Shown one piece after another: positions 1 through 9,295 of a stretch of 29,309 nucleotides of DNA. This stretch comes from Parachlorella kessleri (taxonomy: Eukaryota > Chlorophyta > Trebouxiophyceae > Chlorellales > Chlorellaceae). Below the pieces are notes generated by a model. It was not told where the DNA came from. It was given only the letters and a program-made list of their open reading frames with translations, and did not search any database. How positions within the stretch are numbered: position 1 is the first letter of the stretch; the number at the start of each line of letters is the position of its first letter. The stretch spans positions 1 to 29,309 of the forward strand of contig BBXU01000096.1 of the NCBI GenBank assembly GCA_001598975.1, read 5' to 3'. The translations under genes were made by a program, and so were the position numbers.

Positions 1-157
1 AGGGTTAGGATGAGTCAACTTGACACGGAATAGTCTTCAAACCTCCCCACTGTCACGACACCCACCCTCGCTGCCTCCCCTATGTGGGCCCAAATCACTG
101 AAACTACCAAATGGAAAAGCTGATGCAAGCGCCAGGTAGTCCCGGGGTCCAAAGTCC

Positions 158-328
158 CACCGTGAAAACCTGGCGCCCGCGCCACCCAGTGCTGCGTCCC
201 CAGGCCCAACCCGCCGCAACCAACACCGCAGTAGGATATGCACCACGTCCAAGACCGCCCCCCCAACCCCCACCCACCCACCGTGAAGACCTCGCGCCGC
301 GCCACCCAGTGCTGCGCCCGCAGGTCCA
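158..328. repeat. Imperfect direct duplication of an exon-intron junction
   Basis: About 50 bp at 279-328 (the end of the last visible eIFiso4G exon plus its donor) recurs at 158-208 with a few substitutions and a 2-base length difference. Both contain the core gccacccagtgctgcg. Read in the gene direction the second copy still encodes QHWVAR, but the following residues differ from the first copy. Copy spacing is about 120 bp. The downstream copy probably lies in the intron, though the reading frame stays open through it. Confidence 0.75.
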
Positions 329-3300
329 GCACGTCGCGGATGACGAAGCGAATGCGCGAGGGGTAGGTCTTGCTGCCCGCCAGCTTCCCCAGCTTGGCAA
401 ACGCGGCGTCCAGGCGCGGCTTGGACTTGGAGTTCTTCTCCAGGCTGGCGCCCGCCGTGCTCAGCATCTCACAAACAGCCTGCACCAGGGGTGGGAGGGA
501 GGGAGGCGGCGTCCAGGCACTGACTAACCAGCGTAACTGAGTGCTTTGGTGGGCGAACAGTGCCGGCAGCCACTGCGCTTGCCGCGCTGGCAGGCGGCCT
601 GCACGCCGGGAGAGAAGCCGGGGGATACACAGGCCGTGAGGGTACAGCCATATAGCCACCAAGGAACAGTTAGATCCAGGGGCCTAAGACCTTTGTTCAC
701 CAAGCTGGCAGGCCCGCATTGCCGCCTGGGTATATGCTGACAGCCAGCCGGCAACAGCACATGGCAAGCCCTCGTGGGCTAGCGCTGGCGCAGGGGGGCC
801 CCTCCGCTGCCTCCGCCCTGCCAAGTCCCGCACCACCCGGATGTTCCGACCATGTCCGCTGCTGCGGGGGGCCGCTGTCGGGCACACCCTCTCCCCACAA
901 CTTTCCCCCCCCTTATTGTCCAAGCCTGATCCCTGCCGTCGCGCAAGCCGTCTCCGTCTCTGCACTGTCTCTCACCTCGATGTTGTCCTCCGAGGGCTCG
1001 CTGTCGGCCGCGCCCAGCAGGTCTTGCATGATGAGCAGCATGATGCGGTCGTTCACCATCACCTTCTTGAACAGCTCGCTGCACAGGGGCAGCCAGGCAG
1101 GCGCTGTGGTAAGGCATAAGCCAACCCCGCCGCAGGAGGCTGGCAGAGGGCGGCCCACACGTAACAAAGACAACCCGTTGGCAGATGAAACTAATGTACC
1201 ACCCCTAGGTACGTTGTCCCTGGCTCAGCCATCCCCTTGCCTAGTGTTACAGTAGCAGTTTAAGAGGGGGTGTCAGCATCCATGCTTACGCCAGCCCCAG
1301 TCACGGTGGAATCCTAAGCTCAATATTTGACAAAGCAAGTGTCACCCAGTATACCCTGCTGCACAGCAGCAGCGTGTCCTGCAAGGGACGAGTCACCTGA
1401 TGAGTCGGATGTTACCCAGCATCCGCTGCTTCACGCGCCGCTCAGCATCCTCTCGCTCCTCAGCAGGCGAGCTGCGCACGCGCTGCACAGCAGGCACGGC
1501 AGGCCGCAGCGCATGTGATATTGCGCGGACCGCGTCGTGCGGGCACCACACCGCACAACAATGATATTGTGGGATGGCCAACACTTTGGCACAGCCGTGC
1601 ACAGCGGGGTAGCTAGATATGAAGAATCTACACCTCTTTCTGGGTTACATTACCTTATATAATATATACATGCAGTGTCAAATCTAAGTATCATCTGCTC
1701 ACCTCCCGAGCCTGCTCCGTGGCCTCGTACTCCTGCTGGCACGTGTTGGCCAGCATCTTCTTGAAGCTCACAGACCGCTCCTCCCCCGGCGCCGTGAACT
1801 CAGGCAAAGCCTGCAAGTGTCAAAGCCACCCCCTCACCACCCACCCAGGCTCAAGCCCTTCCTCCCACACCCCCTTGGGCACCCGCTGCTGCCCAGCCAA
1901 AAGCCGGCCCATTCAAATGGCAAGCTGCCGCTGGATGCCCGCCCATGCTGACAGAATCTGACCCGCCTGCTGTCGGCCATGCTCCCCGTAGGGGCCACCA
2001 CTGGTACCCTGGAGGCCACCAAAGCCAAGGGCCACCCAGGCCAGCCCCAGCCACAACTATAGTGGTGCAAACCACGCCCCTCAGTGCCAGCCTTTTTACT
2101 CCCCGAACATGTGAGAGGGTAGCCCCACCCCAGCAAGGCCAAGCGGTAGGGGGCGGGCTGCCACACACCGACACCAGCACCACCACCGCTCCATGCTTTG
2201 CTTGCGTGCTCTGCTTGCCTGGTCCAGCTCGTTGCAGAGGTCCGCATACATGGCCACAAAGGTGGGCTGCTGCACCGCGTTCTCAAACACCTGGGTGATG
2301 GTTCCCTGCGCACGACCACGGGCAGCAGCAGGCGCTCGCGCCCCGCAAGTCCCTGGTGGTGGGGTGCATATCGCACTGTGCACTGTAAGCTGGGCACTGC
2401 CAGGCACAGCTTGGGGCCCTCCTGCCACCCACTGCCATCTTGTAGTCCCAAGGACCTTGCAAGCGTCACCATGCAGGCCTCCCTGCACCCCCCACCTTCC
2501 CCATCTGGCCCTGCCAGCCAGGCAAGCCCTAAGACTGCAACATGCAACCAACCTTGCACCCAGCAAGTAGGAATACAGGCAGTCCGGTGCCCACAAGCCT
2601 CTGCAGGCAGGGACACACTGCATATGTTGAGCTGCTTGGCTGGCCCTTGACTTCCAAAACATGGGCAGAGTGCATGGGACGGTACGAGACAAGCCCACCT
2701 GCAGGACCTCATACGAGTGGACCAGAGGGATCAGCTGACTCAGCAGGCGGTCAAACTTTTCGGGTGTCAGCTTGTTCAGAATGCCCTTGACCTTGCGCAG
2801 CGTCTGCAGAACCCAAACACAGCCAGTGAGATCCATTTTGGGCTTCCCAACCACAATTCTCCCAACCTGCCGCTGGTACGCCTCGCAGTTCGCTGGGTGC
2901 ACAGCCATTCCAAACACAGCCAGGGGGCCCTTGCTCATTGAGCAGGCTGGGCCTGGGCCAGCATCTGCACCCCAGCACTCCCTGAGCGAAGGACGGCACC
3001 AGGAGATGGCATGATGTGGTGGCAAGCAAGCAGATACGGGTACGACACGCCCCCAGGTGCGTGTGCACTAATGGCTGCATGCCAGGTGGGACTCATGCAC
3101 AGCCAAGTGTCTTATGGGGTCCTTTATTAATGGAACCGTCCTCCTGCCGCCACGGACGGTTGGGCCACACGGCACCTCCTGCCTTACCTGCTCTGTGCCC
3201 TCCGACGCAGTCCCGGCCACCCAGGCAGACTTGCCCGTCTCCGCTGCCCTCTGTAGCCTGGGTAGGTTGGACTCATCCCCACCTCCCGCTGCTGCGCCAC

Positions 3301-4379
3301 CGCCGCCCTGCTCCGCGCCTGCGCCCCTGCCGGCCGCAGCCGGCTGCCGCTGCTGCCCGTCAGCAGGCTGCTGCTGCCGCTGCTGGCCGTCCGCGGGCAG
3401 CGTGGGCAGCGCCTGGCGGGAGCGCCAGTCACGCTCGTCGGCGTCGTCGCCGGCCGCAGCCACCTTCTGTGGAAGGCCACGAAACGCGGAACAAACGGTG
3501 ATAATGAAAAAGGACAGGCCCCGACAGCAGACAGCCAAGCGCCGAGGTATGCTGCCCACATACAAGTACCGCTGCCCGGTGGCAGCCCCAGTCCCTGCAA
3601 TTGGCACTGCCGCAGTAGCCACACACACACCCGGTGAAAGCTGTCGGCCAGCTCAGCTCCAGCACCGTGAGAACAGCACCACCTTGTGGCTGTCACGCCT
3701 TGCTCATGCTGAGCTGGCGCTGAGCACACCCCCTCAGCGAGAACACCAGCGGACCTGCAGCAGCTGCTTCTGCGCCTCCCGCTCTGGGTCGTCAGCATCC
3801 AGGAAGATCTCTAGGTTGGAGTGCTGCAGCTCCGAGGGCAGGCGGTTGTAGGCCTGCACGACAAAGGCCACTGGCGGTTGTGGCAGGTGTGGTCGGCAGT
3901 GTGGGCGCCAGCCTAAACAGGCTAGTAAAAACAAACAGTCATCTCACAGACGTCTCGAGGGCTGAAGGAGCAACGATGCTCACGGGCTTTGCCAGCCAGA
4001 GGCTGCGCGCGACAGCCACGCCAAGAGGTTTAGGCTTGCTTGCTAAGCCCAGCACTGCGGGTCTCAGCTGCCCTGCTGGCTCTGCCAGGCACTGCCGCCA
4101 CCCCACCTCGGCAAATTTCATCAAATAGTCCCGGGAGTACCTCAAAACCTCGCCAGCCGGCTTCTTCTTCTCATCCTTTGCGGTGTAGGTCTGCGGAGCG
4201 CAGCAAAGGACTGTCATCACTGATCACTTTTACGTGTGCATGGTATCTCGCCATCACAGCTTCCTCCTCACCCTGTTCTTCAGCCCAAGGCCAGCGCCCT
4301 TCCCAAAGCTTGCAAAGGGGTTGGCACCAGCGGCGCCCCCTGGCCTCAAGGACAGCGGCCTTAGGCTCACGTCCGCCAT
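291..4379 (-). CDS. eIFiso4G: Translation initiation factor eIFiso4G/eIF4G scaffold, partial (3' part outside window)
   Basis: Scaffold of the cap-binding complex: it binds eIF4E and, through its MIF4G domain, eIF4A/eIF3 in the cytoplasm. Exons in gene order: 4379-4272, 4190-4107, 3853-3755, 3466-3188, 2803-2699, 2305-2219, 1810-1703, 1482-1397, 1078-976, 479-291, about 416 residues. All junctions keep frame. The start at 4379 gives an N-terminus with SLRPGG, as in plant eIFiso4G. YSRDYLM (about residues 54-60) fits the eIF4E-binding motif YxxxxL-phi. DERDWRSR (about 107-114) resembles the plant eIFiso4G NRDWRSR block, followed by a Gln/Pro/Gly-rich stretch. MIF4G begins near residue 191 (LRKVKGILNKLTPEKFD) and continues through RMLGNIRLISELFKK, KSKPRLDAAF and SRIRFVIRDVLDLR to WVARRE. 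Intron 6 (2218-1811) has a GC donor. The last donor is uncertain: 291 gives GAG|gtcttc, while 282 gives ACG|gtgggt. The MA3 region, if present, lies outside. The family call is firm; iso4G over 4G is a good inference. Confidence 0.9.
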
Positions 4380-5322
4380 TGGATTGACGCAAAGCGAAGT
4401 GCAGCTGGGCTGGGAGCCATGGGGTCCTAAGCGACTAGGCTGGCCTGCGGCGCAAAAGGCGGGAACAATGTGGTGAGGTGTCACCACTAAGGCAATTTCA
4501 TTTGATCGAAGGGTTTGGACCTCCCTTGGGCACCTTATTGATCATCTGAGGTGTTTTTACCCTGTTATGAGGGGTTGCAGGGTTTCGGTGACAGCCATAT
4601 GCTTGAAGGGAGGACGGTATAACCCAATATGTCAACTCTCAAAGCTAGGTCTCGTGCGTTGCAGGAACAGGCTGGGGTACAGGAGAAGGCTCAGGTGCGT
4701 GTATGACCATGAGGAAGGGGGGCAGCAGAGGCTCGTGCAAACTGCAAAGGCCAGCAGGAACCGCAAGGAGGGGCAGGAGAGCCTCCCCAGTGGGGGCCTT
4801 TCAATTGTCTGTTGCTAGGCTATCCAGGCTGTTGAACTGGGCGAGCGCGGCACGGGTAAGAGTTTTGGTGCCACGTCATGGGAACAGACACAAGAAGGTA
4901 GGGGTGAACTATACTGACAGGGCCTTGCTAGCTTTCTCAGTGGGTTGTCAGGTCCTGAGCACGAAGATGTCTACTCTTGTAATCGAGCACTGGCTTCAAG
5001 GCATCATCGGGAGGCTTCCAGAGTCTTTGAACCATAAAATGCTCCCGCGTGAATTTAGCGAAGCGCTTGGACACACCCTCATGCTCCGCATTGGCGAGGG
5101 TGGCCTACCATTTCGTGAGAATAAGTGAGTTGCCATGATCTGTGGGCCAGGGGCCAAGCCAACCTTTCAGAGTGATGATGACGAGCGGCCTCACTGACTG
5201 ACTGACATGGCAACCTCGCTTCCTGTACACACCTTTGTTGGCTTCTGTTCTGTTACATGCACTGGCAACCCCCGCACTAGTGCTGCTAGTGGTAAACTCC
5301 CCAACCGCTGCCAGCCTAGCTT
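4380..5322. other. Intergenic region: eIFiso4G 5' flank and bL9 3' end
   Basis: About 940 bp between the eIFiso4G start and the bL9 stop, both minus-strand genes. The right end holds the bL9 3' UTR with a TGTAA motif. The remainder should contain the eIFiso4G promoter and 5' UTR. A plus-strand 141-codon open frame at 4703-5128 matches nothing I recognise and shows no exon partners, so I do not call it a gene. A segment at 4895-4922 resembles one upstream of ABCG-B. Confidence 0.5.
5253..5257 (-). terminator. TGTAA polyadenylation signal of the bL9 gene
   Basis: TGTAA on the minus strand about 66 nt after the bL9 stop codon. TGTAA is the established polyadenylation signal in green algae. The distance suits a short 3' UTR. 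Confidence 0.6.
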
Positions 5323-7416
5323 TCAGGCCCGGGTGTCCTTCTGCACAACAACCTTGAATTGACCCACAACCTCTGGATGGAGCTTGACGGAGGCATCGTA
5401 CGTGCCAAGCACCTGCACGCCACAGAGACTGGCAAGTGAACCTGGGTGTCGGCGGGGCAGCACGGGCCTGCCTGTCGGCCACCCCGCCCACATCCTCCCA
5501 GGGCCTCACAAGTACGAAGCAAGCAAAGAATAGGTGCTCCAGGGGCATAAATTGACCATAGGCATTCCATGGCTGCCCCGCTGAGATTGCAAGGCACAGC
5601 AGCATCCCACTTGTCATAGGGCCTAACAACCATTTATTCAACAGTAGCGTTTGGCATGACCCAGCCGCCATAGGCACACCATAACAACTGCGAGCATTCC
5701 AGCATGAAGGCTGGAGGCAGGGGACGCCATCAATAGGTAATCGCAACATAGTAAGGGCAAGGCCCGGCCATGCTTGTGGGGTCCTCCTGAGGACATGCCA
5801 GGCAGCACACCCGTCTGGAGCAGCGCTGCTCAGACCTGAGCAATCCGGCAGCGCTTACCTTGATGTCAGGCAGGGTGAGGGTCCTCTTGTCCAGCTCGCG
5901 CCCCGTCTGCATGCGGATCGCCTCAATCACGTCCGCTGCGCTGACGCTGCCGAAGATCTGGTCGTTGGCGCCCACCTTCTTCTTGATGATGAACTTACCA
6001 ATGGTGGCCAGCGCGGTGGCCATGGCCTGAACAGCAGGGCATTCATATACCAGATCAATGCATCGGCTGTTGCATTCCCAAGGCAGCTACGCCATTTTCC
6101 ATTGATGGGGTGAGCCAGGGGTATGGAGGCAGCACTGCTGGAGTGCTGCTCCAACCATCCCACCCTTCTGCTCTTATTTTCACTCGAAGGTGGAAAGAGC
6201 GGGACAAGATTGCCTCGCTTGCACGCAGGTTTCTCCTTCAAACACCAAAGCACCCCTGTAGAGGCAGCGGCTAGAGACACACTTGCTCCACCTGGTCCAG
6301 GCACCTAGTCCAGCCGTGTTCTCTGCCTAAGCTGCAACCGGACTCGCTCCCACTGTGCCTTCCTGCTGCAAGCAACAGCCACAAAGGGTGCCACATGGCC
6401 AACCCCACCCTGCTGCTAACCTGTGCTTTGGCCTTCTCCTCCAGCTTTGCCCGCTCCTCGGCGTCTCGCTGCCGCTTGATCTGGTCCAGCACACCCTCGG
6501 TGGCCAGGGCAGCCAGCCCCTGGGGTTTCAAGTAGTTACGCCAGTAGCCTGCGGCACCCCAGCAACACCTGGCTTGTCCAGGAAGCAAGGCCAACAAGCT
6601 GGCGTTTGGCGGCCATGCGCCGTGAGGCAGGAGGAGGATGGGGCTGTGAGCAAGGAGGAGGGATACCATGGCTCACGCAGTGACTGGACGGAAGGATGAT
6701 GGGTCTAGCTTTGAGAGCATCAGAAATGGGTTCGGCATCTAGCAACACAGTCAGGACATCACTTGGACTCCACGACCCAAAGCCCAACCACACTCACCAA
6801 CAGGCACAGACTTAAGCTGCCCCTCAGCCCCCAGACCGGCGACATCGCGAACTAAGATTACCTGCAGAGGCAGCATGCCTAAAAGGTGAAGAAAGGTCAT
6901 GGCAGCAAAGACGGCAACACCTGTTGTAAGCACCCCTCCACCACTGCCGATGGTGTACCACAGTGTCAGCTGGCAACAGTCCAGACCATGATGCGGCACT
7001 TTGTGGCAACTTTAGGTCATACTATGCTAGCGCTGGCAGCATCCAACAGATTTCTATTGCGAAGGACCTGCTGCTTCTTCTGCACGGCCTTTTGTGCGAC
7101 AACAGTGAAGGTCCCACGGCCGCTTGTGGCACTGCGAGCTGCTGCAAAGGGCTGCACGGTCTTGCTGTGCTGCAGGAGGCAACAGAATCGAAGGTCACTT
7201 TGGGCTTTCAGCCCCACAACTGCAACACAGAATGACTTCCAACCTCGCCTTGCAGAGCATCTTTGAGCAGGTGTGCTGCTCCACTCCCCGGTCAACAGAA
7301 CCACTGCCGTCGCAAACTTTGCCAGTTACACTAAGCAAAAGTAAGACCGAGTCCCCGATAACACTTCAGCTCACCATGCCACCAGCCTTCATGCCGACGA
7401 AGCTCTGCAGCGCCAT
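5323..7416 (-). CDS. PRPL9: Plastid 50S ribosomal protein bL9, nuclear-encoded precursor
   Basis: Structural protein of the large plastid ribosomal subunit that binds 23S rRNA near the L1 stalk base. Six exons in gene order: 7416-7375, 7169-7068, 6861-6798, 6548-6421, 6026-5859, 5412-5323, giving 197 residues with every phase matching. The first roughly 45 residues (MALQSFVGMKAGGM, then Ser/Ala/Thr/Arg-rich) look like a chloroplast transit peptide. The mature part starts near QQVILVRDVAGLG, the canonical bL9 N-terminus. GYWRNYLKPQGLA corresponds to bacterial GYARNFLIPKGLA. The charged helix DQIKRQRDAEERAKLEEKAK is the long connecting helix. NDQIFGSVSAADVIEAI and DKRTL belong to the C-terminal domain, and YDASVKLHPEV closes it. 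Mature length matches bacterial L9, about 150 residues. A mitochondrial destination is possible but less likely. Head to head with HYPK. Confidence 0.95.
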
Positions 7417-7697
7417 CTTATGTTGCAGACACAAAGCTCGCAACCAAGGTCGACTGCACAATGCAATGCAGGGAAGAGGCCAAGCAAACAGTAGGTGCAC
7501 CATGCCACACCGATGAGTGCCACTGTACAGTCCATGTACCGTCATAATTAATGAAGGCGATGAAGGGAGGATCGCCATTCGCTGTTCAGTAAAGCTATTG
7601 TGCGTTTGACAGGTTCCTGGCTGATATCAAAGCAAGGCTATGGTAGGGGTTTGTACCCAACTTGCACGCTAGCTTTGAGTGACTTGACTTGAGCAGA
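7417..7697. promoter_or_regulatory. Shared divergent promoter region, bL9 (-) and HYPK (+)
   Basis: Only 281 bp separate the two start codons, so both 5' UTRs and core promoters must lie here. I see no clear TATA box. The arrangement suggests a bidirectional promoter for two constitutively needed genes. The function is inferred from position only. Confidence 0.6.
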
Positions 7698-8519
7698 ATG
7701 GCAGATGATGAACCGGAGCAAGAACACAAGACACGAACGGTGATTGCTGGCGCACATGTGATGGCATGTGCTTGGCTTGTATGCTGCTCAGTTTGTATTG
7801 TGACACAGACGGAAAAGTATAGCACGGACCTTTCTTTCACCACAGCCATGGTTTGCTGGAAGTTGTCTGCAGGGCGCGGAGCAAGCTGCAGCGTTGGACA
7901 AAGTTACCGACCAGGCATGTTCGTCCACATGCACTAGCTATTCCTGCGTCCCCACTCCTCCTAGTCTTAGGGATGCACAGTTTTGCAGCAACATACATGT
8001 ATATTGAGTCCCTTGGTTGTTTGACGGGCTCCTGCAGACACACTCGAGCCCAAGTGTTCATTTGTGACAAGGGTTGTGGTGGTGGCTACTGCAGGTCGAA
8101 GAGAAGGAGCTGGACACAAGTAAGGTCCAAAATGCCATGAAAAACCTGGCAGCTGCACGCAGGGCTGACCTGGAGGCGCAGCGGCAAAGGTAATCAATTT
8201 TCTAAACCCAGTGAATCCCGCAAAGGGGCCAGTAGAGAGCTTCGTGCTTGCCGGTCTGGTAAACTCCTGATGATGAGTGCCCTGACACAAACGATGGCGC
8301 GATCTTAAGTTCGGTGATGAACGCCGCCTGGTAACCTTCAGAACCACGTCAGCGCACTCCTGTTGCAGGGAGCGGGAGCTGGCAGCTGTCAAGGTGACCA
8401 AGGAGGATATTGACTTGATAGCCAGCGAGTACGAAATTGATAGGAAAAAGGCGGAGCGCCGGTTACGAGAGTGTAAGGGGGACCTGCCGGCAGCATTACA
8501 CAGCTTCTTGGCGGTCTAG
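7698..8519 (+). CDS. HYPK: HYPK homologue (NatA-associated, NAC-alpha-like/UBA domain protein)
   Basis: Small ribosome-associated protein that binds and regulates the NatA N-terminal acetyltransferase (NAA15/NAA10) and acts as a chaperone for nascent chains. Four exons: 7698-7739, 7873-7914, 8095-8189, 8369-8519, giving 109 residues, close to the usual length. The acidic start MADDEPEQEHKTRT is followed by AALDKVTDQ, VEEKELDTSKVQNAM and AARRADLEAQRQRERELAAV, which align with human HYPK blocks (RVTDYAEEKE, LETAMSVI, EREKELAKV). The C-terminal KVTKEDIDLIASEYEI, RKKAERRLRE and GDLPAALHSFL is the UBA-like domain. Intron 2 (7915-8094) begins with GC; the GC donor is needed to join VTDQ to VEEKE in frame. 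The 14-codon exons 1 and 2 are too short for routine ORF searches but complete the family pattern. Confidence 0.92.
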
Positions 8520-9295
8520 CTTGGAGTTGTGACCTGAGGATTTGTTCATGCACTGACCAAGCACGAAGCTACGCCATGCCTGACGCCACGCTCCGAACGT
8601 CGTTAGCCCGTGTTGGCACATATATGACCTTCCTTTGAGCTCTTCATGTAATCAGTACACTTTCCGACTAGGAAGAACGGGTGGCAGGCTGACATTTTAC
8701 TGTAGTCCCATACTTCCCTCCGAGACAGATATGCCTTCGGGCAGCGTCGGAATTGTTGATTATCATGAATTCGTTATTGTACTGGTTGTGGGGTGTGAGG
8801 TGTGTACCTCATAAGCCTCACTTAGGCTGTCAGAGCCATACTAGACGTGATGCCCAATACTCTCGCGCATAGACGTGTCAAGACTAATGGACCATTAACT
8901 CTACGATTGGAAGCCCAGGGCTGCCTCTGTGTCACGATCGCAGCATGCATTGATTGATGATGGGGGCTCATGGTTACGATCGCAGCATGTCCAAGGCTTC
9001 CCGCCTAGGTTGCAAGCCATGGCCGGCCACCCAGTTCAGCGCGTTTTCGAATTCTGCTGCTGTGGATGTTGCTTGGTGAACTGGGGGCTACCACTAAAAC
9101 TGTGTTCGACAACGCTGGAGAAAAATTGCTGTCCTCAATATTTCAGTCGCCCGGGTGGGCGTAGAGCTCTGCAGTAGCGTCCGGATAGCACTTGGCTTTA
9201 AGGAATGGGAGGAGGGGTGATGCCCGTGTGAGGACTGCCCAAACCACCAGGAGGCTGCAAAAACCTAGGGCGGGCTTGATCAGCGCCCCTCCTTG
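8520..9295. other. Intergenic region between HYPK and the J-domain gene
   Basis: About 775 bp holding the HYPK 3' UTR and the 5' flank of the J-domain gene. An exact 14-bp direct repeat, acgatcgcagcatg, occurs at 8934-8947 and 8976-8989, 42 bp apart. The short open frame at 8929-9177 starts inside this repeat pair and resembles no family. I see no RNA gene. Confidence 0.5.
8647..8651 (+). terminator. TGTAA polyadenylation signal of HYPK
   Basis: TGTAA about 128 nt after the HYPK stop at 8519, in the sense orientation, matching the green-algal polyadenylation signal. Confidence 0.55.

Noticed and set aside
1..10. agggttagga, a telomere-like motif at the window edge
   Set aside because: A single hexamer-like unit with no repetition, followed directly by gene sequence.
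15..662. 215-codon minus-strand open frame taken as one exon
   Set aside because: Only 479-291 matches eIF4G; upstream sequence is intron with a good ctggtgcag acceptor, and the downstream part is a Gly/Trp-rich duplicated stretch unlike the family.
1834..3025. Long minus-strand open frames covering eIFiso4G introns
   Set aside because: They mix true exon pieces with intron sequence. Splice signals and family alignment define the exons at 1810-1703, 2305-2219 and 2803-2699 instead.
4703..5128. 141-codon plus-strand open frame
   Set aside because: No recognisable domain, composition unlike neighbouring exons in its first half, and it occupies the region expected to hold the eIFiso4G 5' flank. 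It could be revisited with RNA-seq.
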